Assembly (NCBI RefSeq): GCF_004193775.1
Contig: NC_041021.1
Location: 33,615,718 to 33,679,717 of the forward strand
Reading direction: 5' to 3'
DNA length: 64,000 nt
DNA from: Glycine soja
Taxonomy: Eukaryota > Streptophyta > Magnoliopsida > Fabales > Fabaceae
Shown here: in pieces, positions 33,276-45,231 of the stretch
How the letters are laid out: each line of letters begins with the position of its first letter
Numbering within the stretch: position 1 is the first letter of the stretch
The notes under the pieces: generated by a model
What the model was told of the DNA's origin: nothing
The model's input: only the letters and a program-made list of their open reading frames with translations
Database searches by the model: none
Translations under genes and position numbers: made by a program

Positions 33276-34630
33276 TCAATGTTGTTGTTGTATTGATTGG
33301 AATTTTTTGGAAAAGTCTTAATTTTAGAGGAGACTTTGCCCAAAATTTTATATTTGTTCTTCTATTTATTTCTTTATTAAATTTTAAATGGCCATAAGAG
33401 TTTGTTTTGAATACCATAGTTTTCCTCTTTAATTTAGAATTTTCCTTAAAAATATGAGTCTTGTGGTTTTATAGATTATTGTTGTATGAGGTTTATGTTA
33501 CCTAAAGACCTGGGGAATGTGAATCCCAGGCATGAATTTATATGTATGTATGTGGAATGTGATTGCTTGTGATGTTGATGATGATGTTGAGATGAGATGA
33601 TGTTGATGTTGATGATGCTACTGTGATGATGTATGTTGTGTATGTACATGGGGGGTATGATGACCATGTTGGATATCCCTAGAGGGGGAAATAGTGTTTT
33701 AAAGAGTTTTAAGTATTCCTGGAGAGAGAAGGGGATGGCTTAGAATCTTTAATTATCCATGGTTAGTGCATTGATGATGCTCATGTTTCATACTTCATAT
33801 TGCATGGAAATAGTACAAACCTTTTCAGTAAGTACTTGTAGTTTCTCATGAGGAGGAATACTTGTACTTGGGGGCATGTCACTTGGTTTGGAACTCCCTT
33901 GAGACTTAGGATGATCACCGTGGGGGGGAGGAGTTGCCTGTGCATGACAGGGTGACCTCGACACTTACTGCTTAGTTTTCCTAAGTGAGAGTGTTGTGTG
34001 GACACGCTTAGGCTATTTCCTTGGGGATGGTAACACATTGCATTTGAGAGTTGAGATCAGGTGCATGCATCATACCGAGCATTGGAACTATGGACGGATG
34101 ATGACTATTTGTTGATTGTGTGTTGGACTAGTGAATGTTTGTGTAAGCTTATGATATTTGTTAACGTTTTCTTACTAATTGTGGTTATTTGATTTTTGTA
34201 TTGATTTCTTTTATAATAAACTCACCCCTCGCAATTTTTGTACCGTGTGGTTGGTACCTGTGATGATCGTGAACCTTTGTTCGTGGGAGCAGAATGACAA
34301 CAGTAGAGTATGAGAAGTGAGATTCTTTTGTGGATCTGTCGAGCCAACGTGATGATGTTGGGATTATTTAGGGAGAGTTGTGTTTTGTTAATCAACTCCT
34401 CCATAGCTAGTTCCATAATTCTTTTTGTTGAATTGAAGATGTAAATCACAAATTTAATTGTATGTATGAACAAACTTCACTTAAGTAATGGTGCGTTGTT
34501 TGGTGAATGTATATCGCGAAAAAAAAATTACTTTCATTTTTCTTAAGCAAATTAACAGAGTTTTCATTTAAAAATTGAAATTCTTGTGGTTTAGAGTGGT
34601 GATATCGTAGCGACGAGGCGGGTCGTTACA

Positions 34631-35575
34631 GTCTGTTGAGCCATCAACAACATCATGGTAAAGTATAGACATCCCATTCCTAGGCTAGACGATATGTTGG
34701 ATGAATTGCATGGAGCTTGTGTTTTCTCTAAAATTGATTTGAAAAGTGGGTACATCAAATTTGGATTAGAGAGGGGGATGAATAGAAAATAGCTTTCAAA
34801 ACTAAGTATAGGCTGTATGAATGACTGGTTATGCCCTTTGGGCTGACTAATACTCCTAGCACTTTCATGAGATTAATGAACCATGTGTTAAGGGAATTTC
34901 TAGGAAAATTTGTTGTGGTTTATTTTGATGATATATTGATTTACAGAAAATTCCATGATGAACATCTTGTACATCTGAGGAGGGTTTTAGAGGCCCTTAG
35001 GCGTGAGAGCTTGTATGCTAACATGGATAAATGTGTGTTCTATATGGACCATGTAGTTTTCCTTGGTTTTGTCATTAGTTCATAGGGAGTACAGGTTGAT
35101 CAAGAAAAGGTGAAAGTCATTCAAGAATGGCCAACCCCCAAAACTGTTGGTGAGGCTAAAGTTGAGTATGTGAAAAGATTGCATGAGCAAGTGAAGGCTC
35201 AAATTGCATAGAAGAATGAAAGCTATGCCAAGCAAGCCAACAAGAACAGGAAGAAAGTGATACTTGAACTAGGTGATTGGGTTTGAGTACACGTGAGGAA
35301 GGAGAGGTTCCCTAAACAAATGAAGTCAAAACTTCAACCTTGAGGAGACAAACCTTTCCAAGTACTAGAGAGGATCAATGACAATGCTTACAAGATCAAT
35401 ATTCTAGGTGAGTATGGAGTAAGTTCTTCATTTAATGTTGCTGACTTGACTCCATTTGATACAGGTGGTGATTCTAAAGATTTGAGGACAAATGTTTTCC
35501 AAGAAGGATGGAATGATGAGAATCCTAAAACTACCCAAATACAGGGACCTATGACCAGAAGTAGGACCAAATAGT
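34631..35575 (+). pseudogene. Reverse transcriptase fragment fused to integrase tail
   Basis: Continues the gag-pol of 29191. CRAINNIMVKYRHPIPRLDD, LHGACVFSKIDLKSGY, then a 1-bp deletion and two nonsense codons at tryptophan positions (near 34790 and 34820). [20 protein letters not shown] and [11 protein letters not shown] carry the RT catalytic aspartates. After TPKTVGEAK the sequence jumps to YVKRLHEQVKAQIA, GDWV, RKERFPKQMKSKLQP and NVADLTPFDTGGD, the end of integrase and its chromodomain-like tail. Thus RNase H and the integrase core are deleted. Other stops follow (for example in QIA*KNES). Non-functional. Confidence 0.8.
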
Positions 35576-37592
35576 TAGTGGATACCCTCCAACAAATGGT
35601 ATTAGACATACTTAACAAGGCCCAAGTGGAGAAGGATGAAGGCCCAAAGGTAGAGGCACTACCAAGAATATTAATTGTTGTTGAAGGCCCAGACTAATTT
35701 GAAGGCCCATGCCAAATATTTCTTTTATATATTTCTATTTTTCATTGTCATTTTGGCCCAAACTGATTTGAAGGCCAATGTCTATTTCTATTGTTTTGTT
35801 CAGATACATTATATGTATGAATTTCATTTTCAATAAAGGCACTTTTGGCATTTTGCGAATATTTTGTGAGAGCTTCTCTCTGGGTTCCTTGTTGAACAAA
35901 AGTGCCAAAAGTGCCAAAAGTGTCTTTATCGAAAATGAAATTCATACATATAATGTATCTGAACAAAACAATAGAAATAGTATATTTCTCTATGGTAATC
36001 GATTACCAGAAGCAAAAATGATTTTGCAAAGCTTTCAGAAAGTTTGAATTTGAATTTTAAAGGCTGTAATTGATTACCACCTTTGTGTAATCGATTACCA
36101 GTAACAAATTTTTTTGAATAATTGGGCTTAATTGGTAATTGTTGCTTATTTTCGAATTTTGTGCTTACTTGACCTATCTGCCTTGTGTAGGGCTATAGGA
36201 CACTACAATACTCCAAATGGATCATGTGAGTACTCCGTGGAAATATAAGGAAAAGAGATTCAATTTTGTCATAAATAAGCTTGGGTCAATTCTGCCATTT
36301 GAGGGTCATTTTAGGCTTGCAAGTCAGAACCTTTGCACTTGAATAATTGGGCTACGAAATTGGGTTTTGCTTTGCATAATTAGCTTAATTAGATAGATTA
36401 GATGGGCCTAATCAAGGTTCATCCTTTTGTTTGTTCAGTCACAATATAAATTAGAGTAGTTAGTTAGTTAGTGAATTACTTCATTTTGTACAAAATAGAT
36501 TTAGAAAATTGTTGTACAAGTTTCAGGATCAAACTATTTTCTCTCTTTCTCTCCCAATTGTTCTTCATTCTTCTTTCTCTTTTCAACTTTGTTCTTCCTT
36601 TTTCTCGCACAAATTTTGTTGCTCTTCCACTAGTGATGATCATGGAAGGCTAAACAATAAATAAATCCAAGGATCCAATCCAAGCGAAGCTAAATTTGAG
36701 TTCTGGTTTAGTAGTTCAAAATCTGTGTGAATGTTCATCTTCCTTTTAAATCCTATTTTTGATTTTCATGATTATGAATGTACTTAGGATTAGAAACAAA
36801 ATAGGTTATGGATTCATTTATTAATTTTGAATTTAATCATAGATTGTTTGGATGATATTTCAATCTAATTAATGATTTCAATAAAATTAGGAATTAATTT
36901 GATTGAACTATCTCTAATGACATTGACTGGACTTTCATAATCTAAACATCATTTGTAGCAACTGTAATAATTCAAATTGCTTGGTTTGGTGAATTGGCTT
37001 GATTCTATTAAATTTGTTTCATATTTTTCTTCCAAAACTATATTTCAGTTTAGATTCTGCACTTCTATTTTTGTGCTTTTATATTTCTTTCCATTGCCTA
37101 TAAATTGTTTGTTGAAATTCCCCCTGTTGTTTATAAGTGCATTGAAGTTGGAACCAAATTGAATTGTATCTCTGAGTCAACCTAGGTTAATCCTATGCTG
37201 TAGAATTAATCCTAGTTTTATTTGTTTTGGAATTATTCAACAATCGTTACCATCTATAAAAGGAAGTCTCTACCTAAAAAGAAGTAGATGAAAATCATTA
37301 CCAGAAAACAAGAATATCTCTAAACCAATACTATATTGAAATGAGTGGATGACTAATTTAAAGGTTTCATTTGTTTATCCTTTGCTAAGCAAAGTTATCT
37401 TCTATTTGAGCTTTATTGCTTATCCACTCATTGAGTGTCTTTGAATAATTTTATTCATCCAAACTAGTATTTGTGAAAGCCAAGAGTGGTTGGTGTTAAA
37501 CAATTTGGGGTTTCTTAGATGCAGTCTAAGGCAGTGCCAAAAGTAGTATTAAGAATACTTGTATAGCTAGGAGTGACAGGTCATAATACTTA
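35576..37592 (+). mobile_element. 3' remnant of the gypsy element, LTR-like
   Basis: No coding sequence. 36000-36110 contains three GTAATCGATTAC-type sites, the palindrome found in the family E LTRs. A TATA-like CAATATAAATTAG lies near 36440, followed by CT-rich sequence, as in an LTR. 36650-37590 is AT-rich. Ends were not found; a foldback lies inside (next entry). Confidence 0.5.
35782..35980. repeat. Foldback: 69-bp inverted repeat, 61-bp spacer
   Basis: The arms 35782-35850 and 35912-35980 are reverse complements at 67 of 69 positions. Outer ends read CTATTTCTATTG and CAATAGAAATAG. In a plus-strand RNA one of the two mismatches is a G-U pair. A GTGCCAAAA direct repeat flanks the inner edge of the right arm. 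It may be a small foldback element or a source of small RNA. Confidence 0.9.
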
Positions 37593-39156
37593 TGTCGCAA
37601 CGTGCCCTTCGCGGGCGAGCGAGGGCGAGGCTCACGGGTGCGCTTTCCAAAGGAGGAAAGATGCGCGGAGTCGCCACCAACGTTTATTTGTGGAAAACGT
37701 CGGAAAAACCGAAGGAAACCGGTCAAAATGAAAATTCTAAGTTCGGGAGTTGTATTTACGCTTGAGGAAGGTATTAGCACCTCTTACGTTTGTCTCGAAA
37801 GACAACAACCTATTTTTTAGAATTGTGGAAATTGTGTTACCTTAACTTTTATCTCTTTTTATTTTTTGAGGTCGACAAAAGCGGGGCTTTTGCTCCTATG
37901 TACCCTCCTTTGGAGAGGAAATCAGACCTACGTAGTTCTTCCTTAAGCGTGAATCAAGTGATTCTTTTTACTTGAAAGGTGATCATTTTAAGGCGTTGGA
38001 CCTTAAAAATGATCCATTTTACTTGGTAAGAAACTGAAATGATAAACTTTCAAAACCCTATTTTTGTGGACGAGCTTGACTAGGCGAGTTGATTTTAGCC
38101 TTAGTTTCACTTTAGTTATTTAGTCAATTCAATTAAGAATGAGAAATCCCAAAGAGAAAACGTCCGATTGATTTTTCGCTTTATTCTACTAAAAGGTACT
38201 TTTCCGATTATTATATTATTATTTTACCTCTTTTTTGATTTCCAACGTGGTTACGACACGACCGAACGGTCGGAATTCATTTTAACCGAAATTAACGGAT
38301 GATGCAATTCAAACGATCGGTGGAAATTTATTTTATTTTTAGATTAAGCGAAAAATGACTTAAATAAATGGCTTAAGCACGTCAAAAGGGGATATAAAAA
38401 GTGAATGAAAACGAGAACAAAAATACATGAAACAAAATGTGGACCACCACGGGTACATAGAATGAATTGAAAAGCTTGGTTTGAGGTACTTACCCGTTGA
38501 AAACTGAAGAAAACGAAGAACGAACGATGAATCTTTGAAGAACGGTCGAGAATCTTCGCGTAATTACTGACGAAAATGTTACGGAAACGTTACGGAAGCG
38601 CCTCGGCTTGGATTTTCTTCACGGAAATAATTTTCCTCGGCAAATTCGAAAGAGAGGGAAGTGCCTAAGGGGCTGAACCCTTTTCTTCTTCACTTCTCCC
38701 CTATTTATAGCAAAATACGGGAGAAGCTTGCCGCCCAGCTCGCCCAGGCGAGCAAGGTTGCTTCCTCCAGAAGCAACAGCCTTCTGGAGGAATCTTCTGG
38801 CCCAAGTGGGTCTGGTTGCTATTTACACCCCCTTTTTACTAAATGCACCCCCTTTTCTATTTTTTTGTAATTCTTTTTCTGTAACGTTACGAAACTTTAC
38901 GAATTTCGTAACGATACTTATTTTCCTTCCGCAAGGTTACGAATCCTTACGGATTATATATTTACTCTTTTTTGGCTTTCAAAGAAGTTACGGAAACTCA
39001 CGGATTGCGCAAAAACACCTCTTTTCGATTTCCGCCACATTACGGAATTTCACGGATTACGCAAGCCTGCTTCCTTTTGGATTTCTGAGACGTCTCGGGA
39101 CTTCATTTATTGCATGTCATCAAGTAATAATCCTCGGACGAAATTAGGGTATGACA
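37593..39156 (-). mobile_element. 3' LTR of outer Ogre-like element (Ogre-1)
   Basis: Read on the minus strand it starts TGTCATACCCTAATTTCGTC (at 39156) and ends CGTTGCGACA (at 37593), 1564 bp. It is homologous to the two LTRs of the inner element. A GCTCGCC...GGCGAGC palindrome is at 38738-38753, TATAAATAG at 38701-38709, and GTAAGT at about 38488-38493. The sequence beyond 39156 is a polypurine tract on the minus strand (AAGAGGGGCAAC), so this is the 3' LTR and the element extends to the right past the window. The left flank is ACTTA. Confidence 0.9.
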
Positions 39157-40614
39157 GTTGCCCCTCTTTACTTACCTCTCATCGGAGATAAGAAGAAAGC
39201 AAAGATAGGACACTGATTTCGTCCGTCCTGCCCTTTCCGTGATGACGATTCTCACATCTACTTCTTCTTTTTTCTTCTGCACAAAACAAAATACAAACAA
39301 CAACCAGAACAACGAATATAATACACATATACACATATACACATACTTGGCGAAGGAACCGATCTGGAAAACAACAGAATAACGTGCTTCCCAGTCACCA
39401 GAAGCTTCGTACTTGATAATGGAGAACACATGAACAACGCTAGGCAATGACATTCATGGTGCTCCGAACAAAGGTGGAGTATGGAGGATTGCCTTGAGGG
39501 TCCGCACTTAGGCAATCATGAAACTCAGCTCCAAACTCAAAAGTGGAGGACACATGAACAGCCCTAAGCAAGAACATTCACGTGGCTCCGGAAAAGGATG
39601 AGAATGGAGGATTGCCTTGAGGGTCCTCTCTTAGGCAATCATGAAACACAGCTCCAAACTCAAAAGTGGAGGACACATGAACAGCCCTAAGCAATAACAT
39701 TTATGTGGCTTCGGAAAAGGATGAGAATGGAGGATTGCCTTGAGGGTCCTCTCTTAGGCAATTATGAAACACAGCTCCAAACTCGAAAGTGGAGGACACA
39801 TGAACAGCCCTAAGCAATAACATTCATGTGGCTCCGGAAAAGGATGAGAATGGAAGATTTCCTTGAGGGTCCTCTCTTAGGCAATCATGGAACACAGCTC
39901 CAAACTCGAAAATGGAGGACACATGAATGACAATGCAATTCATTCATGGGGCTCCGGAAAAGGGTGAGAATGGAGGATTGCCTTGAGGGTCCTCTCTTAG
40001 GCAATCATGAAGCTCAGCTCCAAACTCAAAAATGGAGGACACATGAATGACAATGCAATTCATTCATGTGGCTCCGGAAAAGGATGAGAATGGAGGATTG
40101 CCTTGAGGGTCCTCTCTTAGGCAATCATGAAACACAGCTCCAAACTCGAAAGTGGAGGACACATGAACAGCCCTAAGCAATAACATTCATGTGGCTCCGA
40201 AAAAGGGTGAGAATGGAGGATTGCCTTGAGGGTCCTCTCTTAGGCAATCATGGAACACAGCTCCAAACTCGAAAATGGAGGACACATGAACAACCCTAAG
40301 CAATAACATTCATGTGGCTCCGGAAAAGGATGAGAATGGAGGATTGCCTTGAGGGTCCTCTCTTAGGCAATCATGAAGCTCAGCTCCAAACTCATAAATG
40401 GATGACACATGAATGACAACACAATTCATTCATGTGGCTCCGGAAAAGGATGAGAATGGAGGATTGCCTTGAGGGTCCTCTCTTAGGCAATCACGAAACA
40501 TAGCTCCAGACTCGAAAGTGGAGGACACATGAACAGCCCTAAGCAATAACATTCATGTGGCTCCGGGAAAGGATGAGAATGGAGGATTGCCTTGAGGGTC
40601 CTCTCTTAGGCAAT
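39157..40614 (-). repeat. Ogre-1 3' UTR with 121-bp tandem array, part 1
   Basis: 39157-39418 is the polypurine tract and unique sequence. From about 39419 ten units of 120-124 bp follow. Each contains GGAGGACACATGAA, GTGGCTCCGGAAAAGG and a hairpin with arms GATTGCCT and AGGCAATC around GAGGGTCCTC. Two subtypes alternate irregularly: one with AGCCCTAAGCAATAACATTC and one with GACAATGCAATTCATTC. The array resumes at 61901 after the inner element. Tandem arrays in the 3' UTR are a known trait of Ogre elements. Confidence 0.9.
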
Positions 40615-42264
40615 TGTCATACCCTAATTTCGTCCGGGGACCTTTGCTTGATGACATGCAACTTTTGTTTGGTCCTTGTGAGGTGCTTGGCACCCATCAT
40701 TAGGCAATTTGTGAAATCCCGGGACATGCCGGAAAACAAAAGAAAATATTGATGCACAATCCGTAAGGTTCCGTGGCACACCGAAAATCAAATGGAAGCA
40801 TCGTTGCACAATTAGTGAGGTTCCGTAACATTCCGTAAGTCAAAAAGGGGATGATTATGTAATTCGCAAGGTTCCGTAACATTACGGAAAGAAAACAAGT
40901 ATCGTTACGAAATTCGTAAGTTTCCGTAACTTTACGAAAAAAGAATCACCAAAAAAAGGCAGGGGGGTGTACTTAGCAAAAATGGGGGTGCAAATAGCAA
41001 CCAGGCCCACTCGGGCCCTCCAAAAGATTCCTCCAGAAGGCTGTTGCTGCTGGAGGAAGCAACCCTGCTCGCCTGGGCGAGCTGGGTGGCAAGCTTCTCC
41101 CCCAATTTTCTATAAATAGGGGGAGAAGTGAAGTGAAAAAGGGTTCAGCCCCTTAGGCACTTCTCTCTCTTTCGAATTTGCTTAGAAAAATTGTTTCCGT
41201 GAAGAAAATCCAAGCCGAGGCGCTGTCGTAAAGTTTCCGTAACGTTTCCGTGAGGAATTTCGCGAAGGTTTTCGACTGTTCTTCGACGTTCTTCATTCGT
41301 TCTTCATCGTTCTTCAGTCTTCAATGGGTAAGTACCTCAAACCAAGCTTTTCAATTCATTGTATGTACCCGTGGTGGTCCACACTTGGTTTCGTGTATTT
41401 TTATTCTCGTTTCATTCACTTTTTATACCCCCTTTTGACGTGCTTAAGCCATTTTATTTAAGTCATTTCTCGCTTAACCTAAAAATAAAATGAATTTCCA
41501 CCGATCGTTTGAATTGTATTATCCGTTAACTTCGGTTAAAATGAATTCCGACTATTCGATCGTGTCGTAACCACGTTGGAAATAAAAAAAAAGAGGTAAA
41601 ATAATAATATAATAATAAAAAAAATGTCTTTTTAGTAAAATAAAGCGGAAAATCAATCGGACGTTTTCTCTTTGGGATTTCTCATTCTTGATTGAATTGA
41701 CTAATAACTAAGGTGAAACTAAGGCTAAAATCAACTCGCCTAGTCAAGCTTGTCCACTAAAATAGGTTTTTGAAAGTTTATCACTTCAATTTATTATTAA
41801 GTAAAATGGATCATTTTTAAGGTCCAATGCCTTAAAATGATCACCTTTAAAGTAAAAAGAATCACTTGATTCACGCATAAGAAAGAACTACGTAGGTACG
41901 ATTTTCTCATCCCAATTGAGGAATACGTAGGAGCAAAGGGAAACACCCTTGTCGACCACAAAAAGAGAAAAAATATAAAAAAGGTATAAAGGATATAAGG
42001 ACATAAAAGGGAACGTAAAAATCAAAGTCATGTTTGCACATTCGATTAAAGGCTGCCGTCTCTTGTGACGGACGTGTGGGGTGCTAATACCTTCCCCGCG
42101 CGTAAATACAACTCCCGAGCCTTTCACTTAAAAGTTCGTAGATCGCGTCTTTTCCGACGTTTTCCTCAAATAAACGTTGGTGGCGACTCCGCGCGTATTC
42201 CTTTCGTGGAACACGCATCCCGTGAGTCACACGTCACCCTCCCGCCGAAGGGTAGGTTGCGACA
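40615..42264 (+). mobile_element. Ogre-2 5' LTR (1650 bp)
   Basis: TGTCATACCC...GGTTGCGACA. One palindrome GCTCGCCTGGGCGAGC at 41067-41082, TATAAATAGG at 41111, a C/T-rich leader and a GGGTAAGTACC splice-donor-like site at 41326. Near the end is the module CTACGTAGG...ATACGTAGGAGCAAAGGG...CCCTTGTCGACC (41888-41957). The 3' LTR differs by a second palindrome copy and small indels. Confidence 0.95.
41067..41335 (+). promoter_or_regulatory. Ogre-2 5' LTR promoter and putative leader splice donor
   Basis: Palindrome at 41067-41082, TATA box at 41111-41118 (28 bp downstream), then a GAAG/TTCTTC-rich leader ending in ATGG|GTAAGTACC with GT at 41328-41329. The donor-like site is conserved in the 3' LTR (60946) and in the Ogre-1 LTR (minus, 38492-38493). 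Confidence 0.65.
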
Positions 42265-42266
42265 GT

Positions 42267-42285
42267 TGGCGACTCCACTGGGGAC
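42267..42285 (+). other. Primer-binding site of Ogre-2
   Basis: TGGCGACTCCACTGGGGAC starts 2 nt after the LTR. It begins with the TGG that pairs with a tRNA CCA end. Ogre elements are reported to use tRNA-Arg; the tRNA identity here is inferred from that. Confidence 0.8.
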
Positions 42286-43130
42286 TGTTTTTAAAGAGTT
42301 AGGCCATTTAATCTTGGGCAATGTTTTACCGTGACTTACTCCTTTGTTGGTTTCCCTTCATTATGTTCTTGTGTATATAAACTCTTTGTTGCTTTTAGTG
42401 CGTTTTAAAATGTATGCATGAGGTAAATATTTATTCATTTGATGCACACAAACACCAACACTATTTGCACACACTGTGAGTTGAAAAAGGGCCCTATACC
42501 CAGGTTCATAGGAACATAAGGAGTGGAGGTGAATCTGTGATCATGCTAGGTCTCCGACTTGCTTGATTACAGTGAACCCTCATCTAGAGTTTTCCTCTTT
42601 GAAAACATATTGTTGCTAGTAGTCCCTACTGCTGCTGTATGTTCTTCGAAGGGGATAATACCTCTAGAAACCATCAAGAGAGATATGACTACCTTGGGGG
42701 TTATTACTAAATGCCTAGTTAGTTCTCTCCCTTATAGGTCCCTTAAATAGGGGCACGGAGCAAATACGCTGCGTGCCATTTTTCACACTGCCATGCATAA
42801 GTATCATATACCCTTTTGCTTATGTTCAGTGAATATTGTCATACTATGTACATTCCCGCATTGCGCCTTTTGCATATGCATCGCATATGGGTTCTGTCCT
42901 GATCCCCTCTATAGACAAATCAACGGAGGGTCCGGGTCACCGTTTTAAATACATACGTTGGGGCACTTTGCTACCCCTAGACGTTGTGTCTAAGAAGGAG
43001 ACAATGTCCCGGGCACCCGCATTCTTAAATTACATCTGTGTCATATGCATTCCTTCATGCATTCATCCATTCCACCCATGAGATATCGGAGTTTTGATTT
43101 GCACCAGCTTTTTGTCTCACTTTAATAAGC
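42286..43130 (+). other. Ogre-2 untranslated leader before ORF1
   Basis: No credible reading frame. TTTGATTTGCACCAG near 43108 followed by CTTTTTGTCTCAC is a possible 3' splice site for the donor in the LTR. ORF1 starts shortly after. Confidence 0.55.
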
Positions 43131-44996
43131 ATGGGAACAAATCAAACCGGCAAGAGGTTTTACCAAGTCAAGGTTAAAGGCCTAGATACCACCAGCATCA
43201 AGGAATTAGGGCGGTTGATGGAACCTCTCCAAATGCAAGCCTTCCGCAAGACTTACGGAAAGATCTTAGAGTTGACCATAGCAGAGGTATCCATAGAAGC
43301 CATTGCATCACTCACCCAATACTACGACCAGCCTTTGAGATGCTTCACGTTTGGAGACTTCCAATTGGTACCAACAATTGAAGAATTTGAGGAAATTCTA
43401 GGATGCCCTCTCGGGGGAAGAAAACCATACCTTTCCTCCGGGTGTCTCCCCTCTTTGAGCAGAATTGCAACTGTGGTCAAGGATTCAGCAAGAGGTTTGG
43501 ACCGCATAAAACAGACTCGAAACGGCATAACGGGCCTACCACGGAAGTACCTAGAAGACAAGGCGAGGGGTATGGCCAATCAATGAGATTGGGTCCCGTT
43601 TATGGATGTGTTAGCTTTGCTAATTTTTGGGGTCGTCCTCTTTCCAAACGTAGATGGTTTGGTGGACCTAGCAGCAATCGACGCTTTCCTTGCATACCAC
43701 CATAGCAAGGAAAGTCCGGTGGTAGCTGTTTTGGCAGATTTATTTGACACATTTAACCGAAGGTGCGAAAAGAGTAGTGCACGGATCATCTGTTGCTTGC
43801 CCGCCCTCTGTGTTTGGTTGGTTTCACACCTGTTCCAGCAAGACACGAGGCATCCATGTCCGCTCCAGAGCCATCGCTCGTGTACTGAAAAGAGAAGAAT
43901 AGATTGGGACCAGCTTTTGGCTGGGATAGGAGGTAGAACAATCAATTGGTTCCCCCGATGGAAGGAAGGAAAGGAGGGAGTCCTTTTCTCATGTGGAGGG
44001 TACCCAAACATTCCGCTGATAGGAACGAGGGGTTGTATTAACTACAATCCCGCGCTCGCTATAAGACAACTAGGGTACCCCATGAGGGGAGCACCGATGG
44101 AAGAAAGCATGTCTCCTTTCCTTGTGAGGGATTTCGGCGCGCGAAATTTCAAGGCTATACAAAGAATCCATCAGGCATGGGAAACCCCGTTAAGGAAAGA
44201 TCAAGAACTTAGGGGCATTCGTAATGGCATCATTGGTGGTTACCATGAATGGCTGAAAGTTCATATACGAGGTTTAGATTGGCTCGCCAAGTTAAAAGTC
44301 GTCAATGAAGAGAGTTTTGAAGCACCGGAAGAGGATGAAGAAGTCCAAGCTCTCAAAAGCGAGTTAGGAAAGGCGAAACTTGCCAAGGAGAAGTTCAAGT
44401 TGGCCGCTACACACATCCGGAAGGAGTGTGCCGGATTACGGGAAGAGAATGCAGCTACCGCAAGAGCCCTTGAACAAGAGGCCAAGAGGGCTCGCAAGGA
44501 AGAGTATGGCCGTAACAAATTTCGCGGAGCTCTGTGGGGTAGCAACAATGAACTCAAGTTGCGAAGGGAAGAGAGGGATCAGTCGCGAGCACATAGCATG
44601 GTCTTGAAAGAGGAGTTAGTTGCCTGTTCAAGGTCCAAAAGGAGCTTGTCTCAGCGTTTATGCGAGACGGAGACCAACATGCTAGCTATCATCGCCAAGT
44701 ACCAAGAAGAGTTAGGTCTTGCCACGGCCCACGAGCATAGGGTCGCGGACGAGTATGCCCAAGTATACGCGAAAAAAGAGGCTAGAGGAAGGGTGATCGA
44801 CTCTTTACACCAAGAGGCAACCATGTGGATGGATCGGTTTGCTCTTACCTTGAACGGGAGTCAAGAACTTCCCCGATTGTTAGCCAAGGCCAAGGCGATG
44901 GCGGACACCTACTCCGCCCCCGAAGAAATTCATGGGCTTCTCGGCTATTGTCAGCATATGATAGACTTAATGATCCACATAATTAGAAATCGCTAG
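43131..44996 (+). pseudogene. Ogre-2 ORF1 (DUF7745-like, coiled coil), one nonsense codon
   Basis: Start MGTNQTGKRFYQVKVKGLD at 43131; 621 codons in one frame with a single TGA at 43584-43586, between ARGMANQ and DWVPFMDVLALL, probably from CGA. The N-terminal half (to about residue 330) has LTQYYDQPLRCFTFGDFQL, EEFEEILGCPL, and the FPRWKEG, YPNIPLIGTRGCINYNP and RQLGYPM phrases typical of plant-retroelement DUF7745 proteins. Residues about 400-590 are charged and heptad-rich, a likely coiled coil. This ORF precedes gag in Ogre elements; its function is unknown. The stop codon at 44994-44996 is followed 235 bp later by the gag start in another frame. Otherwise the ORF is intact. Confidence 0.85.
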
Positions 44997-45231
44997 GAAA
45001 CTTGTATGGTCTCTCAGACCTTGACTAGATACGACTTTCTGAAATAAAATGAGTTGGTCCCATGTTTCTACTCCAAAAAAGCTTGTGCGAATCAAATCAC
45101 TCCTGCATTTTATCTCTAGCATGCATTCTTTCTTTCTTTACCCATTCCTCACGTTTGGTTTTTTAGGGAAAAACACCATAACTAAACGCGCCACAAGGCA
45201 TCCCTATCGCACCAGATCCAAATCTAGAACG

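Larger units (their letters stand above)
30835..34630 (+). mobile_element. LTR D copy 2, interrupting gag-pol, with nested insertion
   Basis: Termini TGTAACACCC and GGGTCGTTACA are inverted. The length is 3796 bp, or about 2.66 kb without the nested segment at 32149-33275. Its 5' part is homologous to 11134-12042. No coding frame is present, so it behaves as a solo LTR. Flanks (GAAAA on the left, GTCTG on the right) are not a target duplication, and the host polyprotein lacks the protease-to-RT linker across the site. Recombination between two insertions would explain both facts. A tandem duplication of about 75 bp lies at about 31992-32130. Confidence 0.75.

Noticed and set aside
39419..40614. 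CRISPR-like regular repeats
   Set aside because: The units are contiguous 121-bp tandem copies without unique spacers, in a plant retrotransposon 3' UTR. No cas-like gene exists.
43580..44011. 143-codon minus-strand frame
   Set aside because: Antisense to ORF1 of Ogre-2 and without recognisable content.
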